A DNA stretch of 64,000 nucleotides from an uncultured Oxalobacteraceae bacterium (GCA_903893945.1 CAITOF010000011.1:1-64000); one strand, 5' to 3'; counted from the stretch's first letter, positions 42,849 through 52,571 are shown. The notes: generated by a model from the sequence alone, not told the origin. A program made the numbers and translations.

Positions 42849-43652
42849 TTGTTCATGAATAAGAGCAACAGCATAGACTACGCCGCACAAACGGATGTCG
42901 GTTTAATGCGCCTGCATAATGAAGATGCGATTGCTGTATGCCCCGAAACCGGAATGACTGTTCTGGCCGATGGAATGGGTGGTTATAATGCAGGCGAAGT
43001 GGCCAGTGAATTGGCGATTGCTGTTATTAAAGACTATATCAACAACCGGTTGAACGGATTTTTGTCGCTGCTTATTCCCCACCAGCCCGACGAACTCGTG
43101 CAAATTGTCGGCAGCTCAGTCGAATTGGCGAATAATACGATACTGAATACGTCGATCAACGAACCGCAATTTACCGGGATGGGAACGACACTGGTGATGT
43201 CGTTATGCTACGGAAAATCGATGGTTATAGCCCATGTAGGGGATTCGAGAGCATATCGGTTGCGCGGCGGCCGGTTTGAGCAAATCACAAAAGACCATTC
43301 GGTGGTCCAGGAACAGATTGATGCTGGCATGATTAGTGCTGAGTCAGCTCAATATTCGGATATTAAGAATTTGGTAACTCGCGCTGTCGGTGTTGGTTAC
43401 CCGGTTGAGGTGGAAGTAAATCTGCACCAGCTGGAGGTGGGCGATCTGTATCTGCTCTGTTCGGATGGTTTATCCGATATGTTATCGATGCAGAAAATGG
43501 ATGAAATATTGCAAAAAAATAATCAGACGTTACAGGAAAAGTGCGCTGAACTCATTGAAGAGGCCAACTTGCAGGGTGGGCGAGACAACATTTCCGTCAT
43601 TTTGTTTAAAATAAACAGTATTAAACAGGGCGGATTGCGCCACCTTTTTTAG
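42849..43652 (+). CDS. PP2C-type serine/threonine protein phosphatase
   Basis: QTDVGLMRLHNEDAIAVCPETGMTVLADGMGGYNAGEVAS; MVIAHVGDSRAYRLRGGRFEQITKDHS; SDGLSDML; GGRDNISVIL. Confidence 0.92.
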   Translation: MFMNKSNSIDYAAQTDVGLMRLHNEDAIAVCPETGMTVLADGMGGYNAGEVASELAIAVIKDYINNRLNGFLSLLIPHQPDELVQIVGSSVELANNTILNTSINEPQFTGMGTTLVMSLCYGKSMVIAHVGDSRAYRLRGGRFEQITKDHSVVQEQIDAGMISAESAQYSDIKNLVTRAVGVGYPVEVEVNLHQLEVGDLYLLCSDGLSDMLSMQKMDEILQKNNQTLQEKCAELIEEANLQGGRDNISVILFKINSIKQGGLRHLF

Positions 43653-43699
43653 TCGCAGGCTGACGGTGGCATTTAACGAAATAGCAAGGGAGTTTTAGA

Positions 43700-44299
43700 A
43701 TGGCAAAAATAAGCGTGACCTTGGAAGGCGCGATCTTACAGGAAATACCCATCAATAAGCACAAGATCACGATTGGGCGACGTCCCACGAATGATGTGGT
43801 GTTAAACCATCTGGCCATCAGCGGTAATCATGCTGTGATCGAAACACAAATGAATGATTTTTATCTGGAAGATCTGAGCAGTACCAACGGTACACAGGTC
43901 AATGGCCAGCCCATCAAGCGTCATTTTCTACAAAATGGTGATGTTATTTCACTGGCAAAATACTTGATTAAATTTGAGTCGGACCCTAAGCTGAATGCAG
44001 ACTCAGCGCAGGCAAATGGCGCCCGGCCGGCACCGATAAGAAATGCATCGGTCAAAATAATGAATGGAAATAATGCGGGCCGAAATCTGATGCTGACCAA
44101 GGAATTGACAACTTTAGGATCGCCGGGTGTTCAGGTTGCTACAATCACAAGAACGAATAATACCTATTTTTTAACGCATATAGAAGGAACCAAGCCGACT
44201 CTGGTGAATGAGGTGTCGATCGGTAATAAAGTGCGGGAATTAAAACACGGCGATGTGATTGACCTTTCCGGCACACAGCTTAAATTCCAGATTGATTGA
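43700..44299 (+). CDS. FHA domain-containing protein
   Basis: ITIGRRPTNDVVLNHLAISGNHAVIETQMNDFYLEDLSSTNGTQVNGQPIKRHFLQNGDVI; second FHA-like half. Confidence 0.88.
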   Translation: MAKISVTLEGAILQEIPINKHKITIGRRPTNDVVLNHLAISGNHAVIETQMNDFYLEDLSSTNGTQVNGQPIKRHFLQNGDVISLAKYLIKFESDPKLNADSAQANGARPAPIRNASVKIMNGNNAGRNLMLTKELTTLGSPGVQVATITRTNNTYFLTHIEGTKPTLVNEVSIGNKVRELKHGDVIDLSGTQLKFQID

Positions 44300-44401
44300 C
44301 ATAAAAATACCGATTCTGATCGGTCGAAATTTGACTTGAATTGTTTGTTTAATTGCAATAAAATCGGTCTGGTTGTGAGTGTGATACGACTATAATAATA
44401 G

Positions 44402-44418
44402 CTGGCTTGGTTTTTGCT
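44402..44418 (+). promoter_or_regulatory. Sigma-54-like -24/-12 promoter upstream of first pilin
   Basis: cTGGCttggtttTTGCt, exact TGGC-N7-TTGC spacing, about 40 bp before the ATG. Confidence 0.65.
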
Positions 44419-44456
44419 TAATCATTTTCATTACTAAATGAACCAAGGAAAGTGAA

Positions 44457-44906
44457 ATGAAAGCGATTCAGAACGGGTTCACACTGATTGAATTGATGAT
44501 AGTCATTGCTATTATTGGTATTTTGGCGGCGATCGCTGTCCCGCAATATACAACTTATGTAAATAAGGCACATTTTACCGAGGTGGTGCTTGCAACCACC
44601 CCATACAAAATTGGCGTGGAAGTATGTGTGGTTCAGTTAAATATCACAACAGCACCCATTGCGGGCTGTTTGCCAGGAACGAACGGCATGCCACCGAATG
44701 CAACTGCGCAAGGTAATTCGTTATATGTTGCGACCGTTCTGGCTGATTCAGGAACAGGGACCGGTCAGATTACGGCGACCAGTACAGCGGCACTGAGTGG
44801 GAAGACTTATATTTTAACTCCTGCGCTAAACACCACTGCGAACTCATCTGCGCTGGTAGTCTGGAGTAATTCGGGTAGTACTTGTTTGAGTGTAGGCTAT
44901 TGTTGA
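44457..44906 (+). CDS. Type IV pilin (PilA-like), copy 1
   Basis: [38 protein letters not shown]; ends [14 protein letters not shown]. Confidence 0.92.
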   Translation: MKAIQNGFTLIELMIVIAIIGILAAIAVPQYTTYVNKAHFTEVVLATTPYKIGVEVCVVQLNITTAPIAGCLPGTNGMPPNATAQGNSLYVATVLADSGTGTGQITATSTAALSGKTYILTPALNTTANSSALVVWSNSGSTCLSVGYC

Positions 44907-45050
44907 TGTGGTTTTAAGTCAAAATTTGTCACTCATCTGGATTTGAATTTTGTTGTGACAAAAATTGTTAGTTTTAAGCGTTATTTTTAAGATCAGTTGG
45001 ATATAGTTGGGTATTTGTGGCAAACTATCGCCGTTGGTACAGTTTGAGTG

Positions 45051-45067
45051 TTGGCATGATCGTTGCT
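45051..45067 (+). promoter_or_regulatory. Sigma-54-like -24/-12 promoter upstream of second pilin
   Basis: tTGGCatgatcgTTGCt, exact TGGC-N7-TTGC spacing, about 47 bp before ATG 45114. Confidence 0.7.
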
Positions 45068-45113
45068 TAATGTGTTGTTACGTAGAAATAGTTCTACATT
45101 ACAGGAGAAAGAA

Positions 45114-45581
45114 ATGAAAGCGAAAATTAATCAAGCAGGTTTTACGTTGATCGAATTGATGATTGTTATTGCAATTATCGGTATTTTGGCAGCAATCGCT
45201 GTGCCTCAGTATCAAACTTACGTCAACAAAGCCAAGTTTACTGAAGTTGTGAACTCGGTTACACCATTCAAATTAGCAATTGAATTGTGTGCTGTACAAT
45301 TTACACCGGCAACAGATGCTGCGCTCGGAACTTCTTGCGGTACTGCTGGCGTGAATGGTATACCAGCCGCTATCACGACAGTCACTGGTCAAGGTACAAG
45401 CTATGTCGGTAGCGTTGCTTTAACTGCAGGTACTGCCGCAATTACTGCAACATCGAACGGTATTACATCCACAAACTATAACTACATCCTGACACCTTCA
45501 GTCAACACAACAGCTAACAGCTCTGCTTTGTTGACCTGGAGCAACTCTGGTTCGACTTGCCTGACAGTCGGCTGGTGCTAA
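45114..45581 (+). CDS. Type IV pilin (PilA-like), copy 2
   Basis: [53 protein letters not shown]; ends [14 protein letters not shown]. Confidence 0.93.
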   Translation: MKAKINQAGFTLIELMIVIAIIGILAAIAVPQYQTYVNKAKFTEVVNSVTPFKLAIELCAVQFTPATDAALGTSCGTAGVNGIPAAITTVTGQGTSYVGSVALTAGTAAITATSNGITSTNYNYILTPSVNTTANSSALLTWSNSGSTCLTVGWC

Positions 45582-45594
45582 TCGTCGCATGAGG

Positions 45595-45624
45595 AAAAAA
45601 GCACGGTTCTCCGTGCTTTTTTTT
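45595..45624 (+). terminator. Intrinsic terminator after second pilin
   Basis: AAAAAAGCACGG-TTCT-CCGTGCTTTTTT hairpin with T run. Confidence 0.88.
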
Positions 45625-45651
45625 GGTTTTAACTGTTAACTTTATTGAATT

Positions 45652-46374
45652 ATGAGCAGATATAAAGCTTCGTTAATTCATTTGGCAGGAAGCGCACTTG
45701 TACTCCTCCTGGTGTTTTTATTAATAAGTCAGGTCTGGTACCCAGGTGTCCTGTTCTCCAAATCGGCCGGAGTAAAGTTGCTGGAAATCGTCGCCAGTGT
45801 TGACCTTGTAATCGGACCGTTGATTACGCTTATCATTTTTGATGTAAAAAAGAAATTGCTCAAGATGGATATGGCGATAATTCTTTTTTGCCAGATCTGT
45901 TTCATGTCATATGGTATGTGGACTGTCTTTGTCTCCCGACCTGTGTTTATTGCATTTACAGGAACAAATTTCTACATGGTGAAAGCCAATGAGATTGAAC
46001 GGAAAGAACTAAAGAAGGTTCAACTTAAGCAATACCAGGATCTACCCTTGTTTGGGCCCGAATTTGTGGGTACCAAGGAACCCGACGACATAAAAATAAG
46101 AAACGATATTGTTTTCGCAGGGGCAGGCGGGATGGGCATTCAGAACCTTCCGCAATATTACGTTCCTCTGGACGACGTACAGAGTCAGATTATTGCCAGC
46201 GCAAAAACGACCAAGCAACTGGACAAGATTGAACCGGAACTTAAAGCTTTTTTGGAGCAGTACGAAAAAAATCATTCATCAACACCGGTCGCTTTTCTCC
46301 ATCTGTTTTACAGAGGGTTCAGTTTGTTTGTTGTAGTTAATTCACAAACCGGCAAAATTATTGAAATAATCTGA
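45652..46374 (+). CDS. TfpZ-like type IV pilin accessory protein
   Basis: Four hydrophobic segments with LLISQVWYPGVLFSKSAGVKLLEIVASVDLVIGPLITLIIFD; directly downstream of pilin genes. Confidence 0.75.
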   Translation: MSRYKASLIHLAGSALVLLLVFLLISQVWYPGVLFSKSAGVKLLEIVASVDLVIGPLITLIIFDVKKKLLKMDMAIILFCQICFMSYGMWTVFVSRPVFIAFTGTNFYMVKANEIERKELKKVQLKQYQDLPLFGPEFVGTKEPDDIKIRNDIVFAGAGGMGIQNLPQYYVPLDDVQSQIIASAKTTKQLDKIEPELKAFLEQYEKNHSSTPVAFLHLFYRGFSLFVVVNSQTGKIIEII

Positions 46375-46442
46375 TTGAAAAAATGTTATAAGCATTGCTG
46401 TGGTCCCGTTTCAACGTCGTTATTTAAACCTGAACTGACGCA

Positions 46443-48173
46443 ATGCTTAATCAAAAACAATTGAATCGCACGCTGTTTATTTTTGCGGCACTTTTATTCT
46501 CAAGTTTTGTTTTTCCCCTGCATTCCCCCCCGTTTCGTACCTATTATCATGAATTGCTCGGCGCGTTGAGTGTTATTTGCGCGCTGGGCTCAATGACCTG
46601 TCTGCCACAAATTAAATTGACTATACCAAAACTGGTTATTCTTCCGGTGGGTCTGATCATCATAATTGCTATCCAGACCAAGGTGGGCTTGATTCTTTTT
46701 CCAGTAGACATGGTATTTCCCGTACTGACCTTATTGTGTTTTATCTGCGCGCAGATTTTTGGGGCGACAGTCGCAGCGCAGGACAATGGTATTGAAAAGT
46801 TAAGCATGGCGTTGGCATTGGCATTTGTCGTGACGGGGCTCGTTTCTGTGATTCTGCAGCACATCCAGCTGTTAGATCTGCATTGGCGACCTCTGGTTTT
46901 CCCGTTGCTTTCCAAGGTGCAGGTACGGCCCTACGGAAATCTGGCGCAACCCAATTTATTGGCATTGCTGCTGTGTTTTTCTGTGGCGTCGATCTGGTAT
47001 ATCTACTTAAAGGAAAAAATTAAACCGATCGCTGGCCTGGTCATTGTTGTTTTTTTGCTGTGGGGTTTGGCACTTACTCAATCGCGCATCGCATGGATAA
47101 TCTTACCAATCTTTTTTGCAGGCTGCTGGCAACCGCCGGCGCATACCCGGAAAATCCCAGGTGCGGTGCTTTCGGCGCTGCTGCTCTGTTTTGTGGCTTT
47201 TGTTTTTGTGTTGCCTTATTTCTTTTCTTTATTTGGATTGACTATCGAATCGCTCAAGGAACATGCCGGACAGACGTCGGTTCGAACGGTGCTTTGGCAA
47301 CAGGCATTGCAAATGAGTTTTATGCACCCCTGGATGGGCGCAGGCTGGTACCAGTTTGGTCCCCAACAGATTTTGTTGTCGACCTATTTCAGTCCGGCCG
47401 AATATGCGGATAATGCGCACAATATAGTCATGAATTTTGTTGCTGAAATAGGGTGGCCAAGTACGGTGTTGATTGTTGTTGGCATGGCATATTGGTTCTA
47501 CTCCTGCTGCATTCGACATTGGCAAAATCTTCAGGTCAGGTTCATGAGCCTTACATTGCTTGCGGTAGCTGTACATAGCATGGTTGAATATCCCATGTGG
47601 TTCTGTTTCGTATTGATGCCCTGTGGCGTCATGCTTGGCGCATTGCATGTTGAGAACTTGGGTCTGGAGCGCGTGGTTGTTTCAAGGAAAGCCCTGATTG
47701 CATTTTTTGTGGCGGCGGCAATTATTGGCGCTGACGTTACGTGGGATTATGTTCGTGTTGTCTATGGATTTGTTGCCTTAAATTGGCAACAGGAGGGCAA
47801 AAAAACAGGTCTGGGTAGCACAGAGAAACCCGAATTTACCTTGCTGCCCCAGTTTTATGATTATTTTCGAATTTTAAAAATCGATGTTGCGCCGGGAATA
47901 TCCAAAGAAGATCTGAAATTTGTAGAACAACTGTCACTGCGATTTGGTCATCCGGTGGTGCTGAACCGACTGGCGTTAATTTATGCAAATAACGAAAAGC
48001 CGAATGAGGCACTTCAAGTCCTTATTACGATGCAACGATTATTCAGGGTACAGTATGTTGACAGCTACGCAGACTGGAAAAAATATGCGCAGCTTTCACC
48101 CGAGCTGTACGGCGAAATATTCAAACGATTGCCGCAGCCAGACACGATCGGCGAAGCGACTACGTCCAAATAG
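46443..48173 (+). CDS. PglL/O-antigen-ligase-like O-oligosaccharyltransferase
   Basis: Multi-TM with RPYGNLAQPNLLALLLCFS and LGLTQSRIAW-like segment LALTQSRIAWIILPIF; next to pilins. Confidence 0.85.
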   Translation: MLNQKQLNRTLFIFAALLFSSFVFPLHSPPFRTYYHELLGALSVICALGSMTCLPQIKLTIPKLVILPVGLIIIIAIQTKVGLILFPVDMVFPVLTLLCFICAQIFGATVAAQDNGIEKLSMALALAFVVTGLVSVILQHIQLLDLHWRPLVFPLLSKVQVRPYGNLAQPNLLALLLCFSVASIWYIYLKEKIKPIAGLVIVVFLLWGLALTQSRIAWIILPIFFAGCWQPPAHTRKIPGAVLSALLLCFVAFVFVLPYFFSLFGLTIESLKEHAGQTSVRTVLWQQALQMSFMHPWMGAGWYQFGPQQILLSTYFSPAEYADNAHNIVMNFVAEIGWPSTVLIVVGMAYWFYSCCIRHWQNLQVRFMSLTLLAVAVHSMVEYPMWFCFVLMPCGVMLGALHVENLGLERVVVSRKALIAFFVAAAIIGADVTWDYVRVVYGFVALNWQQEGKKTGLGSTEKPEFTLLPQFYDYFRILKIDVAPGISKEDLKFVEQLSLRFGHPVVLNRLALIYANNEKPNEALQVLITMQRLFRVQYVDSYADWKKYAQLSPELYGEIFKRLPQPDTIGEATTSK

Positions 48174-48259
48174 TTCAGGTTGAGCAATTAAAATCTGGAG
48201 TGTCGACTGCAGGGCCTGTCAATTTTGGTCACCGTTTATTATGTGGGGCAAACGATACG

Positions 48260-51200
48260 CTATCTGTTTATGAATTGGGCAGAGGTTGAGGAAAATTGTC
48301 TCAAGAACCCCAGCATCTGTTTAAGGGATTCTGGCCCGTCAAGCGCATTTGCTTTCGGTGTTGAATATTCCAGGTACAAATTATCGTCGTTGGAAATCAT
48401 AAAATCACTGCTGGACTCGAAAGATTTAACCAGGTGGTTCACGTCGTCTGGTGTCAGCATCAGCGTCCGGGAAATTTCTGCTGGTTTCAGGTCCGCCTGC
48501 TGCAACAGCGTCAGTAAGCCGGCATGGTCGGTCATTAATTTCAGCGCTACCTCGGACGGCAGGTGTTGTTCATTCTTTGTGGCGATTATAATTCCTTGCC
48601 CACCAATAATATACAACCTGACGTTTGGGAAAACGGATCGGACTGTACTCAAGATGCATGCAATATCAACGGGCGTCATGTGATGTAACTGTACCCACTG
48701 CTGAAGCACACCATTGTCAGTCAATCGTTTTGAAACCAGCTCATAGAATTCCTGATTGTAAAGTGATGCTGCGCCCGCGAACCAGATCGATGTTATTTCC
48801 ATGCTGATGAGATCGTATTTTTTATTCTGCAATAAAAGAAAGTTCCTGCCATCAGTAATGTAAGTATGAACGCCTGCTTGCTCTGAAACCCTGGCATTCA
48901 CATTTGAAAAATGTGTATTCGCGAGTTGGATAAGATCTTTACTCAAGTCGACGATATCGAGTTGGTTAAAACCAGATTCTTTGATCGCTCGCGCACTGAC
49001 ACCTGTTCCGTAGCCGATAACCAGAGCGCTGTCTCTGTACGACGTGTGCAATAGCGGGGCGATTGCGAACCCGAGTTGAGCCCGCATTTCACCCTGGATA
49101 TCATTGTTTCCCTGAAATTTGCCGTTGGTAAGCAGTGTTTTAACCTGGACATTTACACTGTTCTGTTTAATCGCCACTGAAGTCAATCCACCGTCCACAC
49201 TCTCAGTGTGTGCGATCACATGACCGTTATTCTGGAACTGGAAATAGACATTCGATCCTGAAGATAATTTTGTATAGTCAAATGTGGATGGCTGTCCGGC
49301 AAATAAAATGAGAACCACCATTGTGCAACCCAGAACCAGACCATTTTTCAGTCTCTTGACTGACAGTGCCGCCATCAAACTGGCGATTAGGCAGATGGTT
49401 GCTGCGACCCAGATTGATTTTTGGGTACCTATCATCGGAAGCAATATAAAACCGCCGGCTAATGTCCCAACAATGTTGCCCACGGTATTTATGCCAATGG
49501 CGCTGCCTAGCAGGGGTACCTGATTTTTCTTCTGATTTTTATGGGCGACAAGCTCAATGGCTAAAGGGTAACAGGCGCCGATAATCAATGCCGGCGGAAA
49601 CATCATGAACCAGCATGCGATAGCCCGGATCGTTTCACGTTCGATAAAATTCAAATGGTAGGGATAAACCCCGTATGCCGCAAACATGGCTGGCAGGCTG
49701 TTCCATTGAAAATTGCCAATTAACAGTATGCCTGACAAACATGAGAGCAGAACGGAAAGTACCAATGTGATTGATATTTTAATATCGAGCAGATGACGCG
49801 CTGCAATGGAGCCTGCGCCCAGCCCTAATAATAATGAAAACAGCATCAAAGAAAATGCATAGACGCTATTGCCCGCCACAACAGCCAATAACTGCATGTA
49901 GTTCACTTCAATTAACAGTGTTACGCAACCTGTCAGGAATAAAGTGAGCATGGCGGACCAAACTGCCCGGTGTTCGGCGGGTTGCGAGGTGACCTGTGAC
50001 AGGTCATCAGCATGAGTTGTAGTCACTTCACCCGTTTTAAAGTGGGCCGACTTGTTTAACTGCATTGCAGTCAACGCCACTGCCATACTTCCTACGGCGC
50101 TCAACGCAATTGAGCTGGATACTCCCAATGTTGGCAGCAGAATATAGCCGGACAGGAGTGCGCCGGTTGCTGCCCCTAACGTATTTGCACCATACAGGTT
50201 TGAAACGGCACCGCCCGCCGTCCACCCTTTGCGCTGCAATTCGGTCACCATGACAGGCAAGGTCATGCCCATAAGTATCGTTGGAATCAGAAGTACAAGG
50301 CCGCCAGCCCCCATGCGCAATATTATCAGGACCGGGGAATCAGGTGGAATGGCTTGTGCCATGGCGACATAAGCCACTTGTACGTAACGGAAAAAAACAG
50401 GCGTTGCCAGACAATACAGTCCAATGACCAGCTCACAGCTGGCATACAGAATCAGGCCACTTTTGGAGCTGCGGTTGACCACCAGTCCGCCGAGCCATGC
50501 ACCGATAGCCATACCACTCATATATACGATAAGTATAGTATAGGTGGCCGTTGACATGCTTCCGAAAGTTAATGACAGTTGTTTTGAAAATACGACCTCG
50601 TACATTAATCCGGTGAATCCGGAAACGAAGAACAGGGCCGGAATAACATATTTTCTTGGAGAGACTCCTTTCCCCGTCATGCGTTGCGCTAACGGTGTGC
50701 AGTATCCCCACACTTCGTATGGCCAAATCCGTTGATACACAAAAAGGCTGCCGAGGATGGTAATAAGGCTGACCAGGTAAATAAGACCAGGGATGACCTG
50801 AAATAAAATTAATCCATAACGCACTAATACCACCCAACCTAACCATAGGCTGATACCCGCGATGATGGCAAACAGGCGATATTTCTGACCCTGGTCTGTT
50901 ACGTGCGTGCAGTAAGACTGGATGGCAACAATAAACGGGAACGACACGACCAGATCGATGAGGTAGTGTTCTCCCTTGCCCAGTGTTGCCATAAAAGTTA
51001 ACGCGGTCGCAACGTAAAGAAGCAGGTTGAGAATTTTGGAACGCTGGTAACGTGCTGTGAATACTAACATCAGGCAGGTGCCGAAATGCATGGAGGGGAG
51101 GCCATTGCGGTATACCGGAGTAACGATCGTGCCAAAGTCAATGACTTTGCTTAATTCGGGTAAGGCATTTGGAAAAAAATCTTTGCCAAATAAATAAATC

Positions 51201-51727
51201 GGTCCGGTGATCGGGCACAGGTGATAAGCAATCAGGCAGGATAACGTGGACACAACCCAGACAAGTAGCATGTTTGCAGGTGGCATTTGTTTGCATCGCA
51301 GCTGCAGCGCATAGATCAATGGGAAACCAAAAGCGATGAATTCGTAGTCGGCATCCAGAATTGTCGCCAGGCGAGGTACCGCAGCATAAAGCTTTGCGAT
51401 AGCGGCGCTCGGGTTAAATCCTGATGTGGCATCAATATGATAGGCCACCGCATCAAACGTTATCGGGTGTAACAGTGTGGTCAAATCGAGCAGGGTATAT
51501 GCGCTGAACTGCAATATGTTGGCGAAAACATAGAAGTCAATTAATTTTTGCCTTGTTTGCTGGCTTTCTTCACCTTTCTTTGTGGTGAGCAGGGTCAACA
51601 AAATGGAGGCCAGTCCGATTCCAATGCTGGAGATGACGATATTGTTAAAGCTCCAGAATTGCAGATTCCATTCGACTGGGTGAACCAGCCAGACTAATCC
51701 GAATGACGCAATGCCCGCTACGATCAA
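48260..51727 (-). CDS. Fusion: PAP2-type phosphatase domain + MFS-like TM domain + spermidine-synthase-like domain
   Basis: 1155 aa; PAP2 motifs GLPSMHFGTCL and LGKGEHYLIDLVVSFPF; repeated TMs; C-terminal DSALVIGYGTGVSARAIKESGFNQLDIVDLS...YDLISMEITSIWFAGAASLYNQEFYELVSKRL. TTG start after AGGGGG. Confidence 0.8.
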   Translation of the reverse strand: MIVAGIASFGLVWLVHPVEWNLQFWSFNNIVISSIGIGLASILLTLLTTKKGEESQQTRQKLIDFYVFANILQFSAYTLLDLTTLLHPITFDAVAYHIDATSGFNPSAAIAKLYAAVPRLATILDADYEFIAFGFPLIYALQLRCKQMPPANMLLVWVVSTLSCLIAYHLCPITGPIYLFGKDFFPNALPELSKVIDFGTIVTPVYRNGLPSMHFGTCLMLVFTARYQRSKILNLLLYVATALTFMATLGKGEHYLIDLVVSFPFIVAIQSYCTHVTDQGQKYRLFAIIAGISLWLGWVVLVRYGLILFQVIPGLIYLVSLITILGSLFVYQRIWPYEVWGYCTPLAQRMTGKGVSPRKYVIPALFFVSGFTGLMYEVVFSKQLSLTFGSMSTATYTILIVYMSGMAIGAWLGGLVVNRSSKSGLILYASCELVIGLYCLATPVFFRYVQVAYVAMAQAIPPDSPVLIILRMGAGGLVLLIPTILMGMTLPVMVTELQRKGWTAGGAVSNLYGANTLGAATGALLSGYILLPTLGVSSSIALSAVGSMAVALTAMQLNKSAHFKTGEVTTTHADDLSQVTSQPAEHRAVWSAMLTLFLTGCVTLLIEVNYMQLLAVVAGNSVYAFSLMLFSLLLGLGAGSIAARHLLDIKISITLVLSVLLSCLSGILLIGNFQWNSLPAMFAAYGVYPYHLNFIERETIRAIACWFMMFPPALIIGACYPLAIELVAHKNQKKNQVPLLGSAIGINTVGNIVGTLAGGFILLPMIGTQKSIWVAATICLIASLMAALSVKRLKNGLVLGCTMVVLILFAGQPSTFDYTKLSSGSNVYFQFQNNGHVIAHTESVDGGLTSVAIKQNSVNVQVKTLLTNGKFQGNNDIQGEMRAQLGFAIAPLLHTSYRDSALVIGYGTGVSARAIKESGFNQLDIVDLSKDLIQLANTHFSNVNARVSEQAGVHTYITDGRNFLLLQNKKYDLISMEITSIWFAGAASLYNQEFYELVSKRLTDNGVLQQWVQLHHMTPVDIACILSTVRSVFPNVRLYIIGGQGIIIATKNEQHLPSEVALKLMTDHAGLLTLLQQADLKPAEISRTLMLTPDDVNHLVKSFESSSDFMISNDDNLYLEYSTPKANALDGPESLKQMLGFLRQFSSTSAQFINR

Positions 51728-51733
51728 TACCCC

Positions 51734-51949
51734 CTAATCTTTCAAGTCTCTTCGGATTGCAAGGAAAGGAATCAGGCAGGTGATCATAATGTAGCCAGTA
51801 ATCACATAGAGCTTGATCGAGCCAAAATTGCTAAAAATATCCAGATTTCCGTTATTTTGAGTTATCCCTGACTTGAATAGCAAAAAGGACAGTAACAGCA
51901 TCAAAATGGATATGGTTCTTATTATTTTATGTTCGTCAGTTATTTTCAT
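51734..51949 (-). CDS. Small two-TM membrane protein
   Basis: MKITDEHKIIRTISILMLLLSFLLFKSG...VITGYIMITCLIPFLAIRRDLKD; start at 51949 within ORF 51734..52066; stop 6 nt before the fusion start. Confidence 0.6.
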   Translation of the reverse strand: MKITDEHKIIRTISILMLLLSFLLFKSGITQNNGNLDIFSNFGSIKLYVITGYIMITCLIPFLAIRRDLKD

Positions 51950-52020
51950 TTTCTGGTTCTGTGATGTGTGTGTGGGATTTCCAGGTATAGGCAGAAATAT
52001 TATAGCGCAGGTGTTCGATT

Positions 52021-52380
52021 TCAGATGTTGCGGGCAATTGAATGCGAGCAGCAACTTGCACTGCACAGAGCGGACTGAATCACATCCAGCGCTCTCTGTG
52101 GTTCCGATTTACCGCACATGAAAATATCCACGGCGGCAAACCCCGACTCGGGCCAGGTATGGATCGACATATGCGATTCTGCCAGCAGCACGACGCCGGT
52201 TACACCCAGTCCTGGGCCGAAATGATGAAAGTGGCTGGATAAAATGGTTGCACCCGCCGCTATGGCGCTGTCGGTCAGCATTCGTTCCAACAAGGGTAAA
52301 TCGGCGAGTTTGGCAGGACTGATACCGCGTAAATCGGCCAGCAGGTGCTGGCCCGCTGGCTGGAACCGGGTTGACGTCAT
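52021..52380 (-). CDS. speD: S-adenosylmethionine decarboxylase proenzyme (short prokaryotic class)
   Basis: AESHMSIHTWPESGFAAVDIFMCG pyruvoyl-precursor motif; 119 aa. Confidence 0.93.
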   Translation of the reverse strand: MTSTRFQPAGQHLLADLRGISPAKLADLPLLERMLTDSAIAAGATILSSHFHHFGPGLGVTGVVLLAESHMSIHTWPESGFAAVDIFMCGKSEPQRALDVIQSALCSASCCSHSIARNI

Positions 52381-52571
52381 TTGTGGCCGCCACTGCCACC
52401 GACGCCACCACTGCCCCAGGAACCGCCACCCATGAACGAACTCCAGCCGCTGCCGTGGCTGGCGCCGGTATGGTACGGGTCATTGGTTCCTGCAGCCAGC
52501 AATTTTTGCCACGCAAATCCGGTGGTGAGTATGGTGACAATGATTGCGTAGATGGTAAATTTTTTATTCAT
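52377..52571 (-). CDS. Small secreted Gly/Ser/His-rich peptide
   Basis: MNKKFTIYAIIVTILTTGFAWQKLLAAGTNDPYHTGASHGSGWSSFMGGGSWGSGGVGGSGGHK; overlaps upstream DUF4178 by 8 nt and speD by 4 nt. Confidence 0.75.
   Translation of the reverse strand: MNKKFTIYAIIVTILTTGFAWQKLLAAGTNDPYHTGASHGSGWSSFMGGGSWGSGGVGGSGGHK

Noticed and set aside
45063-45113. Extended N-terminus of pilin copy 2 (ORF start 45063)
   Set aside because: The TTG start lies within the sigma-54-like -12 element; prepilin leader length supports ATG 45114.
51720-51960. Possible frameshift joining 51734..52066 to the PAP2-SpeE fusion
   Set aside because: The upstream ORF ends cleanly with TAG, followed by an AGGGGG ribosome-binding site and TTG start; it reads as a separate small two-TM protein.
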